From Eretmocerus hayati (lineage: Eukaryota > Arthropoda > Insecta > Hymenoptera > Aphelinidae): a stretch of DNA of 64,000 nt. Position numbers and translations under genes: made by a program. The stretch lies in assembly GCA_029851415.1 (NCBI GenBank), contig CM056743.1:121054305-121118304 (forward strand). Reading direction: 5' to 3'. This document shows, in pieces, positions 49,101 to 62,147 of the stretch. The notes beneath the pieces were generated by a model that worked only from the letters and a program-made list of their open reading frames with translations, did not search any database and was not told the origin of the DNA. Numbering within the stretch: position 1 is the stretch's first letter; every line of letters begins with the position of its first letter.

Positions 49101-52100
49101 ATTGTTCTTCTTTACGTGATATTTTGACGTAGAAATATGGCACGGACACGAAAGTTCTCGCACCTGATCTCTGGATCAAGACGTTGTTCATTTGCGAGGC
49201 AAATTTACAGTTTATCCTTTTCAGCGCTATTATTCTCAAAAGAGGAGATGCAAGGGTATTGCAAAATTTATCACAACTTTTATTTGTTTGTAGGGAAAAA
49301 TCCGATGAAATCCTGATAAGTACCTGGATACAAGATTACTTTTCCGCAAAGATCTTATCGAAATCTTACTCTTAGCGAACTCTGAAAGTTAGATAAGTAA
49401 AGATTCTGAAATCGGAAAGTTTAGTGTTTTTTTACTTATTTTCAAATTCAAAGAGCACATTGCAAGTGAAAAAAAATTTGAAGAGACGAAATTATTCGGC
49501 GCTCAAAGGTTCATGTGAGCGAAATCAGAATTGAACTTGGAAGATGATAGTTACATTTCATTTTTGGTAGAATGTTTCGAGGTTCAAAACTGCAAAGCGA
49601 TAGAAATGGAATTGAAGTGATCTGAGTCGGTGTTCAATTGACGAGGCAAAACTGAATCCTCAAAATTTCTTTACAAAGGCTCTCAACTGTGTTGACTTTT
49701 TTGAAGGGAGCGTTCGAATGAGTAAAGTTACTTTTCTAAATGGGGGAGTAATTTCAATTTCCTCAGACTAGATTCACATTTCGAAACTACTTAGGATGTT
49801 TTTCTGAAATATCTCCATGAACCACTGGTAAGAATCTGACTCATAGTTGACCAGCATACAGTGATTTTCCTTGTACCACAATCAATCATGGACATTTAAT
49901 GATTTGATAAAGATGTCCATTGCAAACAAATCATTGTCACATTAGGCATCCTTTGATGAATAACATCTTATCTAGAATGTGTATCATTGTTATCGTGCCA
50001 AAATATTGCCGTCTTTTGTCGATATTCCTAACGATTCTCCATGTTATTGTAACTGATGAGTTTGAAAAATGATCAAAAGCCTCGATGCTTTTTCAAATCA
50101 AGAAAAACAGTTCTCGGTTTCGATTGACTTTCGATTAACTTCCGATCAACTGAATTCAATGAGCCATATCAATCAAGAAAATACACTGCTCAGTCGCGCC
50201 GTGATATTGTTACCGAAATCGATTAATCGCCATAAAAGCGTGGAATATTCAATTTTAGCCACACCCGCGAGCGCGATCGAAATTAAATTCGAGGAGGTCG
50301 AATTGGTTGAATGAGAAAATTGAGCGGGCAGCTGTATATATTGCTATTGCAGGAGACCTTATCAGAGAATGGTTATTGGTGCCGGGTGATTAAGCTTTGC
50401 CCATATATAACGAAATATTGGAAGAGATCCGTGGGGCAGAGAGAATTCGGCCGCTGCTGTGACACTTTTATTTAGTCTTTTTTTACTCGAGTTATACTCT
50501 GAGTTGAGTACAAAAAACTATACGCCACCGCAGCACAGTTTTTATATAGTACCGAAAAGTAAACGTCGATGCGGGGAGCAAAAGATATAGAAGTATATAC
50601 GTATGAAATACACGAGCGATGGTGAATGTGTGTATACACGCGCCACGTAGAATAATAATGAAAAAAAGAAGAAAAGAGGGCTAGAGTGAGAGAGGGCTGA
50701 ATCGACCTCTCTCTCTCTTTCTCCCTCTTTTCTACGATTTTTTCCTCTCTCGAGCGAGAGAAATCGTGAAGGCTGATTAATTATTGCGCGGTGGTGCGAG
50801 AGCGCGTGCGAATGTTGTGTTATATATACGGAGCGCGGATACAAAAGCAGAACTCCGCAACGGCCGGGCCACGGCTGCGCCGAAAAAGCCGAGTTTCACC
50901 CTCTCCATTTCTCGACATTCTAGAGCACGAATTTCGAAGGGATGGAAAAAAAAAAGAAAAAGAAAGAGGTAGGAAGAGTACGCGGTGAAAAAGCCCGCTG
51001 CGGAATATCGAGTGCGCGCCCGTGCCGCACTTATAAATAATCCGCACTCGTATTGAATGGGATATGCGTGCAAGTGAGAAATGAGCGCCTTCTGATGCCG
51101 AAACTAGGAGGCAACGAGATTATATATATGTGTATGTACACATACAATACGGAGACTTCGGTCATGTACAAATGTGTAATTTAGAATTTCGAAAATTTTA
51201 AATTATTAATTGTAGGATGGAAATACGTAGGGATGGGATGCGTTATGATGAAAGGAAACTGATATAGTATGATTGGACTCGTATTTTGAGCTGTTCAGAG
51301 TCAGCGTGGTCTAGGGAATAATTTTTCTTGCGTGATGAAATTTCAGGTCGACAATCTCAGAAATGTCCTAAATGTTATATTTCGATAGAAAGGTGTAAAA
51401 TAGTACATTCCGGCGCAAGGGAGTGGAAATTCGTTTTCACGTCCGAGTGATGAATTTTCGTCTCGAACTGCATAGGCGAGAGTCGGCATCATCACGAGGA
51501 TGCAGAAAATAAGTTCCACTCCCGTGCATCAGATGTACTTTTTGATAAACTGTGTGAAAAGTCGATCAACTGTGCACGAGGTACACTTTCATTCACAGCG
51601 TATCGAAAATGATGTCTCCTTTGCTGAATCACTCAAAAATGAAATAAAGATCCGAGAAAAATGTGTGCCATGAGCTACAGTGCATGGCCAAGGGAATGCA
51701 GGATGAGTTTTACATTCAACCATGATGCTGGATTGAACTTGGCCCATTCTGACTCTGAACAAGACACTTGTCGTGTAACAAAGAGACTTTTGGCAACGTG
51801 AACAATGGTGTACTAGGGATGAGATGAACCTGTTATGAGATTGGAGACATGCAACTTCAAAATCTTTAATGCGGTTCAGTTTTTTATTCTGGATTGCAAG
51901 ATTCGTTCAAGATTGATACAATTGAATAAAAGCTCAAGAATTTTTCTGAATATCCTGTAAATACCAGTCATTGTTGAGAAACTGGAAAAAATTCTGTAAT
52001 AGATACCCTCTGAGCCAATTGTTTGAATCTTTCGAGAATTTGTGATTTCCGTGAAAAGATAGTCACGAACTAAGGTTTAACGGTCAAAAGGTCGTCGTAG

Positions 52101-55100
52101 GTTTTGGAAAGGTTATTGTTCAAGAGTACAGTTTGAGTATCGGACGTATATTTCCAAGTTTATGAAAATAAAACCTCTCGAGCGTGTACATGTTCATGAC
52201 TAAACTAGATATTACGACGTAAGAGAATGGAACAAACATTTTTCTGTAAAAATAACTTGACTAAGCAGACTGGGGAAATAGGTATTGAGAAGGGGGTAAC
52301 TAGCGAGTCTTATCAGTTGTTTGTCTTATACCGGGTGCGAAAATATTTGACTACCGATGATAAATTACACTGTAATAACGATGTTTTTCTTTTCTACCGC
52401 CTCGTTTTCTCTCACGACAGATTCATATTCGTTGCGATCGATCAAAATAATTGCACCCAACGCGGCTGAAACGTATCTTGATTCGTTTATTTATTTCCTA
52501 ATTGCCTTTGAATGAATGATTCTTTTCCTCTTTGTATAATTTTCATACGTAAGACATGTTGAATATAAACAATGTAATAAACAACTATTATATTTGTAAA
52601 ATTTTTGTGTACTCATTCTATTACCCAAATTTCAACAATCTATTAGAGGTATAAATATCACATGTATTCATTCTCATAATATTCTTAATTCGTTATTCGC
52701 TGATTTTAAAAATTGAGTTTGTTCCATGTGATATACTTCATATTCACTTTGAATTTTGAGCTTATCTGTAGCGGTAAATACACGGAATTCTTCTTTTAGT
52801 TGCGATATCGTTTTTACCAAGAGAGCAAGTGAGACGTCCTTTTCTTTTGAAGTTCAAACTACACTTCTACCCAAAGAGTTTTGAACGACTTGATAAATGC
52901 AACCTCGACACAGGGCCTGTGAAGCTGCCGAGTCATCCCAGGTATGGTATGTTTTTGTACTCTTCTTCCATGGCTTCTTTTACTTTGTAGATGGTTCTTG
53001 TGTCAGAGAAGAAAGTTGAGCCTCTGCAGGGGTGACATGAACACGGAGTGAAGTCTTGTTATCCTTCAAAGTCGTGGTTCAATGTAATCTCGTGTTGAAC
53101 GTCACTTATTGAAAAGTTTGGCTTCGATTGGATCTTCCTGCAGTTTCAAATACTCCTCAACTGTCGTTTGCCTATAAGAGCACTTGGTTTGTGAAAAACA
53201 GTTCTCTATCAGCTTTCTGGATTATCTTATCTTATCGAGTCACAGGGGTACTCTCGTTTCGTCAATTCTATTGTTCCTGGAATACAGTATGCGTGTGTCA
53301 AGTGGACCATGTTTTCTTACCTTGTCCATGCCTTCCCCTAAGTCTAATCCAGTGTGAAACTACTCACGCATGTATGAGTTGAAGTCGTCCGAGGCATGAC
53401 GACACTCCTGTTTTTGAATTTAGTTATTCAAAAGCGATCATATTTCATAACTTCTTTCAACATTCTCTTTTCAGAAATTTGACCGCAGTCGTGCGAATTA
53501 AATGATAGGAAAGAATTTTTATTGTTCACTTAGGCGAGCTAACAGAGAACTCGAATCTGACGATTGTGTTGAGATCATTCGTGTCTCGAATATATATCTT
53601 ACTGGACTATGAATGGGATATTCAAAAATCTATTGAATGTATAGACAAAGGTGATATTGGAGACACAAGAAAATACCAAGGATGAGTGTTCCAGCAGAAT
53701 CCCTCCTAAGACCCCATCTCCATGATTTATGTTGGTTTTACCAGGTTGAAGATAATAAAGGGCGAGTCAAAATTTATTTCGGAAATGAACGGAATCCAGA
53801 AATAATGGACCATCAGCCCCACCGACTTTGAGAACATCAGGAATAGGTGATGAATCGTACGTCAATCGGAGGGCGAGAGTAGTGTTTCCAAGTTGGGAGT
53901 ACGAAACTCAATCATGTCTATGCCGAGAAGCAATTCCAAAATAAATTAGGAACTAGTTAATTCTGATCTAGAACACTTTGACACAAATAGCTTTTACACA
54001 TACCGAACCAAGCCATTTTTGCCTGTTAGTCCTGTTTGAATATAGGTAAGTATTACGTGCATAGTCACGAACAACATCTCAGTAAGAAGTTGAATTGAAT
54101 CGAGAGTCGAGGGCTCCTCGCCTATACAGGGTAAGCTGCAAATTGGAAATTCTGGGGATCCAATGGAGCCACTTGTTTTCAAAGCTTCTGGAATTCGATA
54201 TAATTTGATATAAAAGTATAGCATCAGGGGCAGTAGCAGCGGTAGCAAAAGCAGAAGCAAGCTCGGGCAATCCACTAAAACTGCTCGAGTTCATAATAAC
54301 TCGAGCAAGCTCTTGTGAGCTGCATCTACAGCCTCTACTTGTCTATATCTTTCTCTTTCTTCATCGAACTCGGTCCGTCGAGCTTTTGATTCCGGCCTTC
54401 CATTCTTCTCTAGCTTCCTCTTATTCAGCCTTCTATCTTTTTCCACTGTCGAGCAGAAGAGAAAGAGAGAGCTTTTGATCTAATTTTCTTCGGAAATGGC
54501 CGATCGCGCCGCTCTTGCATCGAACAAAAGGCGATATCGCAACAAAAAGACCCTCTTCGTTGCCACTACTCTGCGTATACATATACGAAGCTTGTGCAAA
54601 GCTACTGGAATTAAATTCGGGGTGTCTTGGATTGTCGTAGTTGTCGTCGTTGGTGTTGTGTCCCAGGACAAAACTATTCATCTCCGACAATCGGACAGTC
54701 GGGATAGTATACTATATACTAAAGGTGTGAGGTACAGCTTCTCGCGCCCTCGTTTAATTAAAGCGAAACACTTACTCCTTGGGGTTAGCAATCACTGGTA
54801 TACAATAGTGCTACACTTGCAGTCCAGTTGTAGCGCGCCATTCCGTGAGAGGTTTTCTCTTGCCAGTGATGAAAATCTCGAGGTTCTTTTTAGCGAGCGT
54901 GCGTGTGAGCATGCCATTGTGCCCCCCCCCCCTAAAGAAATAAACTCGGTCCATCCGTGAGCAACATTCTATCTTACACTTTTCTTTCTTCTTTCATTTC
55001 TCAGGTATAACCCTGAAGGAAATGGCCACCCTCGAGATACTGATGCCACATTTCTGACAGCCTTCTTTTATACTCTTGGAAAAGGCATGTAAGAATACGT

Positions 55101-55750
55101 GTCTACACAGATTGCATTCTATTCGCAATAATGGAAGGGAAGGCAAGTGGACTTTGGGGATTCATTCACTTTGGATCTTTCGTGTGCCAGGCGACCCCCT
55201 TGAGATCCAGGTGTATGGCACGCGAGCGAGAATCGTAGCTTAGCTATTAGGCTTGGTTTGAGACAGATTCCATTTTTCACCCATCCCTTGCGTTGTAGAG
55301 AGTATGAGAGACGACAAATGAGGCGAAATTAGGGGAGGAGTAATGAGAGATGGTTGCTGTCGTTGTTGAGAGAGAAGACGTGCCTCGCGCCTGGCTTTGA
55401 GCATGGACTGGCTTATATACAGTACAAGGCTGTCTTAGAGCTTGATGAGATGTTCATCGCCGCGAGAAAAGCTCAGCTTCGGCATTGTTATTTGTTTCCT
55501 CACGTGCTGCTTGCTCTCAACCTGAGTGAATCGTGACCGCTTACAAAACAAGCACGAGCTTTTCTTGGATAAATTAAGGGTCTCATCAACATTTTCGTGG
55601 GGAATTTGCCAAGGGGAAATGACTTTTAGCCTTGATATGATGTGCGTTTCTCACGGATGTCGAAACATGCAGATTATTCGGCAGTCAAGTGACGTGATTT
55701 TTAAACAAGACATGGTGAAGTACTAAAGGTCCTCTATGTATTTTTGTGGA
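46188..55750. other. Long gene-free AT-rich region
   Basis: No recognised protein, RNA or transposon end. CpG-bearing, pyrimidine-rich segments occur at about 50550-51110 (with CTCTCT and A/G-rich runs) and 54300-55540. A C10 run is at about 54921-54932. The two longest frames (47761-48147, 128 codons, and 54496-54960, 154 codons) lack a family signature. Confidence 0.4.
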
Positions 55751-56559
55751 TGTCGATCACAAAATAAAGTTCAACCTTTGCATCCCACTAATCATAGGAA
55801 AGATCTTTTAGTATCATCAACCATTTACTTTAGTCTCATCACCTTTGAGGAGGGCGAATTTTCTCGAAACCTTCAAGTCAGACAATTTTGTGCTTAAAAT
55901 GCCAGGAAAGAAAAGTATTTTGATTCTATGATAGTCATGGAATTGGAGATCAAGCATCAAAACAAGTGGATGGAGATCTTAGCAGAGACTTTCACTGATC
56001 GCTAAGCTACCACCACCTCGTATCTAAGACCAGCGAAGAAACTCATAATAAATAAGTGTGAGGCTTCATGGTACAGCGAGGTTCTTTGAGTCCCCGTAGT
56101 AAATAAAAATAACGTTCATAGACACGAAACGTTATAACATGTATCCATCCAAACTCAAAATTGGCGTTGATACTTCCTGGATATATTTCAGTACAGATTA
56201 TTACAGTTGATGTCATTCATAGCTGTTGAAGCATTACCTCCATCTTCATTACATTTTTTCTCAGACTCCAAGTACTTGCATACAACATCAATGGGTTCCA
56301 TTGTTCGTGTGTTTTAGGAGATACTCTATTCCTTCCATATTTGTTGCGGTAGATTCTTTCATGTCCAAACAATGAGAATCTTCATCTTCTTTGTTGACAG
56401 GTTGAGGAAATGGATTCGTTCTCCCTGAGAGATCGAATGCATATTTACTCTCTCTAACTACCTCGTTGGCACAAGTATTTGTAAATTTCACGCATGCCCC
56501 TGTCATCAGCTTCATGGTTGATTTTCTTGTTTGTTCTGTAGAAATCAAATGATTCAAGG

Positions 56560-57830
56560 TGTTTGATGCATTGTGGATTTCTCCTGGTCTAACTTCAGGA
56601 CTATCATATTTCGAGTACAGTGTTTACCGTAATATCCCGTTAAGTTGTAGTTTCTATCACAATGTCCATATTTGCGACATCTAAAAAAATGTGTTGACAT
56701 TGAAATCAACATCTGTCTCCCAGTCTACTGCATCCTACAAAGATTGCTCTGGTCACCATGATTTTACTGTCAATATCGGCATTCAGGTCAGCTACTAAAG
56801 TCCATTTTTTGTGTACGTGCTGATGAGCTTATTTGTAAGTGATCAGCAGTAGCCAGCTAGTTCTTTCCAATGGACGACGTATCAGTGTTGTCAAAATCTT
56901 CTTCAAGGTCGACACTTTTTCCACAGTATCGTACCACCTAGAATATGGAAAGTCCCAAGTAGCTCCGTAAAATGGGCCCCCTGTCCAAAGCCACAAGAAA
57001 AAACGATAGCATTGCCAGTATATTTATATACATTACATTTTGACACGGGCTTGTATGGGCAATGCTAATGTCATGGGCTGTAGCTTTGGAGAGGAGGCCC
57101 ATTTTACGGAGTTGCTCTGGATTCATCATATTCTAGGTGGTACGAGACAATGTGCAAAAACGTTGGTGCGATTTGGTGACCCGGACCCTCCGGACTCCCC
57201 TTTGTCAGTAGAGGATCCCGCTTGGATATAGAAGCTTTCCTGGATCATTTTTTCATAGAGTCCACCGTGTCTGGATACTTTTCCGAGGGAATTGATATCT
57301 GTTGCCTTTATCACATCCTCTGGACATGCATTCAATAGATGCATATGCAATTCAAGCTATTTGGTTTATTGAAATTCGACATATTTTTCGAACGGATTCG
57401 CGGCGAATTCAACATGGTGGCGGACTATTATCCCCCACAAGTAGGGTGTTGTTCTCTTTGAGTTTCTAATTGAGCTCGTTGAGAGTCCTACTTTTGTGTC
57501 CTACTCCCACATTTAGCATTTTCACAGTTTCAATGCCAGTTATTTCAGCTGCAGAAGAAGAATCAGTGTCTGTCTCCAATGATTTGGGTTCCTCTTTGTT
57601 CCCCGTCAGCGAAAAATACTGATTCTTCACTTCTTCAGTCCCGCTTGAGATTTGATAAGTGGGACATTTGTGCTCAACTTCTGATGAGAGTTATATTTAC
57701 CTCATTATGGTTACTACAGATGCCTGTGACTTCGATAGAAGCTTCTGATTCTTCTCGATGCAAAATCACTCTTATGACGATATTATCACATCGTATGAGC
57801 ACACAACATATAGGGTCAGTGCTTGAGGGT
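56560..57830 (-). pseudogene. Possible degraded retroelement gag-like sequence
   Basis: On the minus strand, bases around 56690-56560 encode a zinc-knuckle-like RCRKYGHCDRNYN followed by GKHC, reminiscent of the cysteine-rich part of non-LTR ORF1 proteins, but with expected cysteines missing and stop codons around it. Further upstream on the same strand (about 57680-57470) a 65-70 codon open stretch is rich in Glu, Lys, Ser and Thr. Frames are broken throughout and no reverse transcriptase was found. A weak call. Confidence 0.25.
56928..57155. mobile_element. Palindromic element related to the E family
   Basis: GTACCACCTAGAATATG and CTCCGTAAAATGGGCC on the left are repeated in inverted orientation on the right (CATATTCTAGGTGGTAC, GGCCCATTTTACGGAG). 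Arms are about 100 bp. The inner right arm (ACACGGGCTTGTATGGGCAA, CTAATGTCATGG) matches the E1 right arm near 11115-11150. Confidence 0.6.
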
Positions 57831-58100
57831 GACACTTGAAATTCATATCAGGAGGATTCTGGAATCTGTCTTCACCTGTGTTGCCACCCATCTTGAATTG
57901 TAAGGAAACAATGATTTTTGACGATTTCTCTAGTTATGTCGATAAAATAACTGCGAGATATTTTGAAGAACATCTCTAAATTGAAGAGTGCCACAGATTT
58001 GTAACGACATCTTTGTTTGGTTTGTGAGCGATGATTTTCCGTGTAGGGTGCGAACAACACCACGATGTGGGGTTTCAAAAGTGTTGGGTCAACAGGTTAG

Positions 58101-59800
58101 GTATAGAAACTAGTTTATCAAACAAGAGGTTGGATCTTGGTATACAAAGCACACTTCGCGAGTCTTAGTCAGTCTCTAGATCTTGAAAGAACTTCTTTTT
58201 CCAATTAAATTCCTGTGATATAATGTAGGATTGTCAATCCTTGGTTACGAAGCGGCCATCACTAGATTAGACCAATTTTTCGCACTATACTGCAGCATTC
58301 ATTTGGTCAATGATTCCTTATCTCATACCTCAAGACAAAACATAGGTTACATAATTTATCCAAGTATTACACGTCAATTCTCGCTCGTAAGAACAACACA
58401 ATCCATTGACTCATTCCGATCTTTAGCAACCGGGAAATCTAAGTAAACGCCATATACCATTGCCAAGAAATCACTAGCAACATTCTTTCTCAGTTTCCCC
58501 ACGGAATACTCTATCCAACTCTAATAGCTTCTGAATGGGCGCAGCTCGAGAGCCCTACAGAGTTTCAAAACTATTCCAAGCCATCAAATAGATTCTCCGA
58601 GCTCCCATCGCCAATGCATATCTCACTCGAGTCTCTCTACTTCTAGGTGCTCTCGGACCACTGTTTTCTTGCCATCATCCAAGCTCCCGCTCGCCCTGCA
58701 AGTTTCAATAGCGCTCGCCACTCGAACGAAGCGTATGCATATATAATCGTACTGAAACTCTAGAATCGACTTCGTATAATCAAAAGCCTTTATCCATCCG
58801 ATAAATTTCAACACGCTCGAGTGGTCAGTTCATCATCACCAATGGCTTATCTATAAATCGCAGCCACAATCACGCTTCAAACCTGGAGGCTCATCATCAT
58901 CCCCCTAGAACCGTGGGGGTTAATTTTGCCGGAGCGCATTGTTTCCTCTCCTTGGTTCTTGTATGTTATATGTTGTATATGTACACAAAGGTAGACATTA
59001 GAAGTCATATAGTGCAGAGGAGGAGGAGGAGGAGGAGCCCCCCCGGCGTGCCAAATATTGCTCTCTCGCTCGCTCGAGCTTTCTCGTTCATCGCTCGGGG
59101 CGTGTTATAGTGTCTTCTCAGAGCTGGAGCGACGCGGTGGCGAGCACAATGACGCCCCAGGGGAGCCTGATGCAGAGCCAAAGCCAAAGCTTGCGCGCTC
59201 TCACTCTCTCTCACACAGTCGTGGTTCATCTTCATTTCTCTTCCTGACCCGCGATAGAGCGCTCTATATGTGTCTGAGTTGAAGGCTGGCCGGAGACATG
59301 CTTGGTGCATCCAACAACAGGATCCTGAGCTTTGATTTTGAAACATGACAGGCGGACTGGTTTGGTTCCGTCCCGAGCCCCAAGGAGTTCCAACTGGGAT
59401 ATCGACCGCGGTTGCTGAACGCCAAGAGTAGAATTATGATCGTGGATATCCTGCTTGGATTACGGAAGAATATTATTTTTGCAGCGAAGACAAACTGGTG
59501 ATAAGGTCTATTGGTGATACCATAAATCGTGCTGTAATTCTTACGCAGCTTTTATTACTCTGTACAGTATTCAATCTTCACCTGAAGATTTTCACGTGCT
59601 GAGATTCGCGAGGAAGTTCATGAACTCAGCATTCCATCACAAAATGTGCTGAAGAGATTCTCGATGTAGTATGGAGTTTGTCCTCAATATGAATATCTTA
59701 TCATGTTTTCGAATTAAAATAATTAAAAGCCCAGCCAAAATTTGTCCGTTAGCATCCCGCGCATCGGGTTGCCCATCGGGAGTGAGTGAAGGGCGATGAG
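58101..59800. other. No gene recognised; CpG-bearing segment
   Basis: About 58480-59300 is less AT-rich, with a GAG repeat and several overlapping frames lacking any family signature. The rest is AT-rich. Confidence 0.4.
59016..59037. repeat. (GAG)n microsatellite
   Basis: Seven GAG/AGG units followed by a C-rich run. Confidence 0.9.
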
Positions 59801-59905
59801 TGGCCGTATGGGTCATGGTTGGGTCATGGGTTGGTAGATGGGTGGGTGGGTTCGTGGGTGAGTGGGGGTTAGTGGCCAGGTGGGTTGGTTGGTGGATGGA
59901 TGGAT
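59800..59905 (+). repeat. G-rich GGGT/GGTG low-complexity tract with G-quadruplex motif
   Basis: Four GGG runs with loops of 1, 1 and 5 bases occur at 59840-59858 (GGGTGGGTGGGTTCGTGGG), a canonical G-quadruplex pattern, and a fifth G-run follows at 59864-59868. Confidence 0.8.
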
Positions 59906-59907
59906 CT

Positions 59908-59951
59908 ACTTGAACTTTAGTGATTTCAGTGGAAATCACCAAAGTTCAAGT
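59908..59951. repeat. 44 bp hairpin
   Basis: ACTTGAACTTTAGTGATTTC is complemented by GAAATCACCAAAGTTCAAGT with one mismatch and a 4-base loop. It lies directly after the G-rich tract. Confidence 0.8.
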
Positions 59952-60294
59952 GATACGTTTTACTGAATTTCAGTGAAAATCACTCAAGTTTTCACTGTCT
60001 ATTAGATTCTAATAGTCGTCTATTCCAGTATAATTGCATCATTGGATGTAAATAACTATTTCGGAATTAGTGTATTGACTGAGTCAAACGAGATGGGTAA
60101 TAAGGGTATACATGTTATTCATTGCTGAAGAGAGAAATATCCTTCGTGATTAGTTTCTCATCTAGGTACAGATCATAAGTGGGATAGGATTCATAAGGCG
60201 AATAATCGTGGATTTCCGCAATATCCTTCCAAAAAATTGAATTAATTAAGCACCTGTCCAATTTTATCCGTCCGGATGCCTCGTATCGTGGTGG

Positions 60295-60420
60295 CGCCAC
60301 AGGTGCTGTTGGTGGTTCGGTGGGTTAGTGGGTCGGCGGATCGGTGGGTCCAGTGGGTCGGCATAGCCGGTGAATGGGTGGGCTCGGTGGGTCCGTGTTG
60401 GTGTTGCTGGTGATGGCTTT
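60295..60420 (+). repeat. G-rich GTGGGTCGG low-complexity tract
   Basis: Irregular repeats of GGTGGGT and GTGGGTCGG, a diverged relative of the tract at 59800. Confidence 0.75.
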
Positions 60421-60514
60421 TCACTTTTCTGTACAGATTGGGCTTATTAGTTGATTTGATGGTCCGATCAGTTGTTCTGAGATCCAATCAGCCAAAACTT
60501 TCCTTTTGGATGGA

Positions 60515-60960
60515 AGGGCTGGGGCTGAGGCTGGGCTGTGGCTGAGGTCGAGGCTGCGACTGGGACTAAGGCTGGAGCTTAGGCTTTGGCTGGGGCCGAG
60601 GCTGGGGCTAAGGCTGGGCTGGAGCTGGATTTGGGTCTTGGGCTAAGGCCGGGGGTGAGGCTGAGATGGGGCTGTGGCTCGGACTGGAGCTGGGGCTAGG
60701 GCCAATGTTGGGGCTGAGGCTAAGCTGGAGCGTGGCCGAGAGTGAGGTTGGAGCTAACGTTGAGGCTGGAGGCTGTGGGTGTGACTAGGGATGAAACTGA
60801 CGCTGGGGCCGATGCTGGAGCTGGGTCTTGGGCCAAGGTTGGTGCTGAGACTGAGACTGGGGCTGTGGCTAAGGCTGAGGCTAGGGCTGGGACTGGGGCT
60901 AGGGCCGTGGATGGGGCGTGGCTGAGGCAGGGGCTGGGATTGGGTCTGAGGCCGTCGCTA
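60515..60960 (+). repeat. GGCTGA/GGGCTG degenerate minisatellite
   Basis: About 440 bp of hexamer-like units (GGCTGA, GGCTGG, GGGCTA). The open Ala/Pro/Ser- and Gly/Ala/Glu-rich frames on both strands are by-products of the repeat and show no other protein feature. Confidence 0.85.
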
Positions 60961-61655
60961 TGAGACTGGCTAACTGGGCGAAATTTCAAGATACTTACTG
61001 GAGATCCAGGAACCTCACTATGCGCAACATCACACAAACTCAATACTTCTCAATCACATTCACTAGGTTACATCAAGGAAATTATTTTTCCCGAATCCAC
61101 TGTATTATGAAATTTCAATGTTGCATTGTTGAACTACAGAAGCATTTAAAGGGCTCATACCATATCAGAGACACTTCCAAGCCGGACGAGGGTTAGCGAG
61201 GTAGGCAATAACGCTAGTATTGAGTAAAAAACCAGCCACATTAAGAAGTTTGAAATTTCCCTTTCGTTTAAAAACTATGACGACTCCCTCGCCACAACAA
61301 ATTCTCATATTCCCTGTCATGAATCCCTAAGACGTTATATTCAACTCCAAATACCTTTATTGGAAAATCTGTTGAAGCCTGACAATACAACTGACTATTT
61401 CAGTCGTCATTCCTCATATTATATTCTAGCTAATCTTTAATTCAACTGGTTGTGATTTGCTGATGTCACAATAAATTTGTAGTGATCAGATTTCAATGAT
61501 ATCTTGATATTCTGATAAATTTCTGTTTCCGTACTTGAAAATGTCAGATATCGTTTCAAATTTTGGATGGATTCAATTCCTCTCTTTTATTCAAGTATCG
61601 AAGATGTAATGTTAAGGGGACGTCGAAGTCCTATCAATATTGCACAGTTACTGAT
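60961..61655. other. AT-rich spacer
   Basis: Nothing recognised. Confidence 0.5.
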
Positions 61656-61659
61656 GTGG

Positions 61660-61800
61660 TCGAGTTTTCGGATTTCTTGATGAATTTTTGAGATATCAAA
61701 AATCTAACAAGTAACGCCGATTCTATGAGCTATACAGAATCGGCGTTACTTAGTAGAATCCCGATAGCTCGAAAATTCATCGAGAAATCCGAAAACTCGA
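61660..61800. mobile_element. 141 bp foldback element
   Basis: Outer arms TCGAGTTTTCGGATTTCT and AGAAATCCGAAAACTCGA are complementary and continue with a few mismatches. An inner perfect stem AGTAACGCCGATTCT / AGAATCGGCGTTACT surrounds an 11-base loop. A GGGGACGTCG word just upstream and its diverged complement downstream hint at a slightly larger element. Confidence 0.75.
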
Positions 61801-62095
61801 CAATGTCGATATCCGACATCCTCTCAATTACCGAATCGAGTGCCACGGTTAAATACTGACGAAAATAAATGCTTGGAAATATTTGCGACAGCGAACAATT
61901 TATCAATCAAAAGTAGATTACCGATCGAAATGATTGAACATGAGATATCTAGATTGAATCTCTCAAACTTATCTTAAATAATTGATATCAAATCATGCTC
62001 GATTCTCTCTGCGCAATTCACAATATTCAATATTTGATCCTGCTCTTGGGCTAGTATGAGCAGAACATCTCAAGGGGTACACGACATTTCTTGAG

Positions 62096-62147
62096 ATGGC
62101 TTTTGCTATTGTGCTCTTCTTCATTGTTGCAGCAACCAACCAAGTTT
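62096..62147 (+). CDS. Serine protease exon 1 (signal peptide)
   Basis: ATG GCT TTT opens a 17-codon exon, MAFAIVLFFIVAATNQV, a typical short secretory signal peptide. It ends in phase 1 at a strong donor (T|GTAAGTA). S1-family protease genes often have a phase 1 intron after the signal peptide. Joining to the next exon at the AG of 62755-62756 gives the propeptide YPVLGYGLPRLVGTR before IVGG. Alternative in-frame acceptors at 62689-62690 and 62746-62747 would lengthen the propeptide by 22 or 3 residues. Prediction by eye, without transcript support. Confidence 0.55.

Noticed and set aside
54496..54960. 154-codon frame starting with ATG
   Set aside because: The Val-rich stretch comes from a GTC/GTT repeat and nothing resembles a family; likely fortuitous in CpG-bearing DNA.
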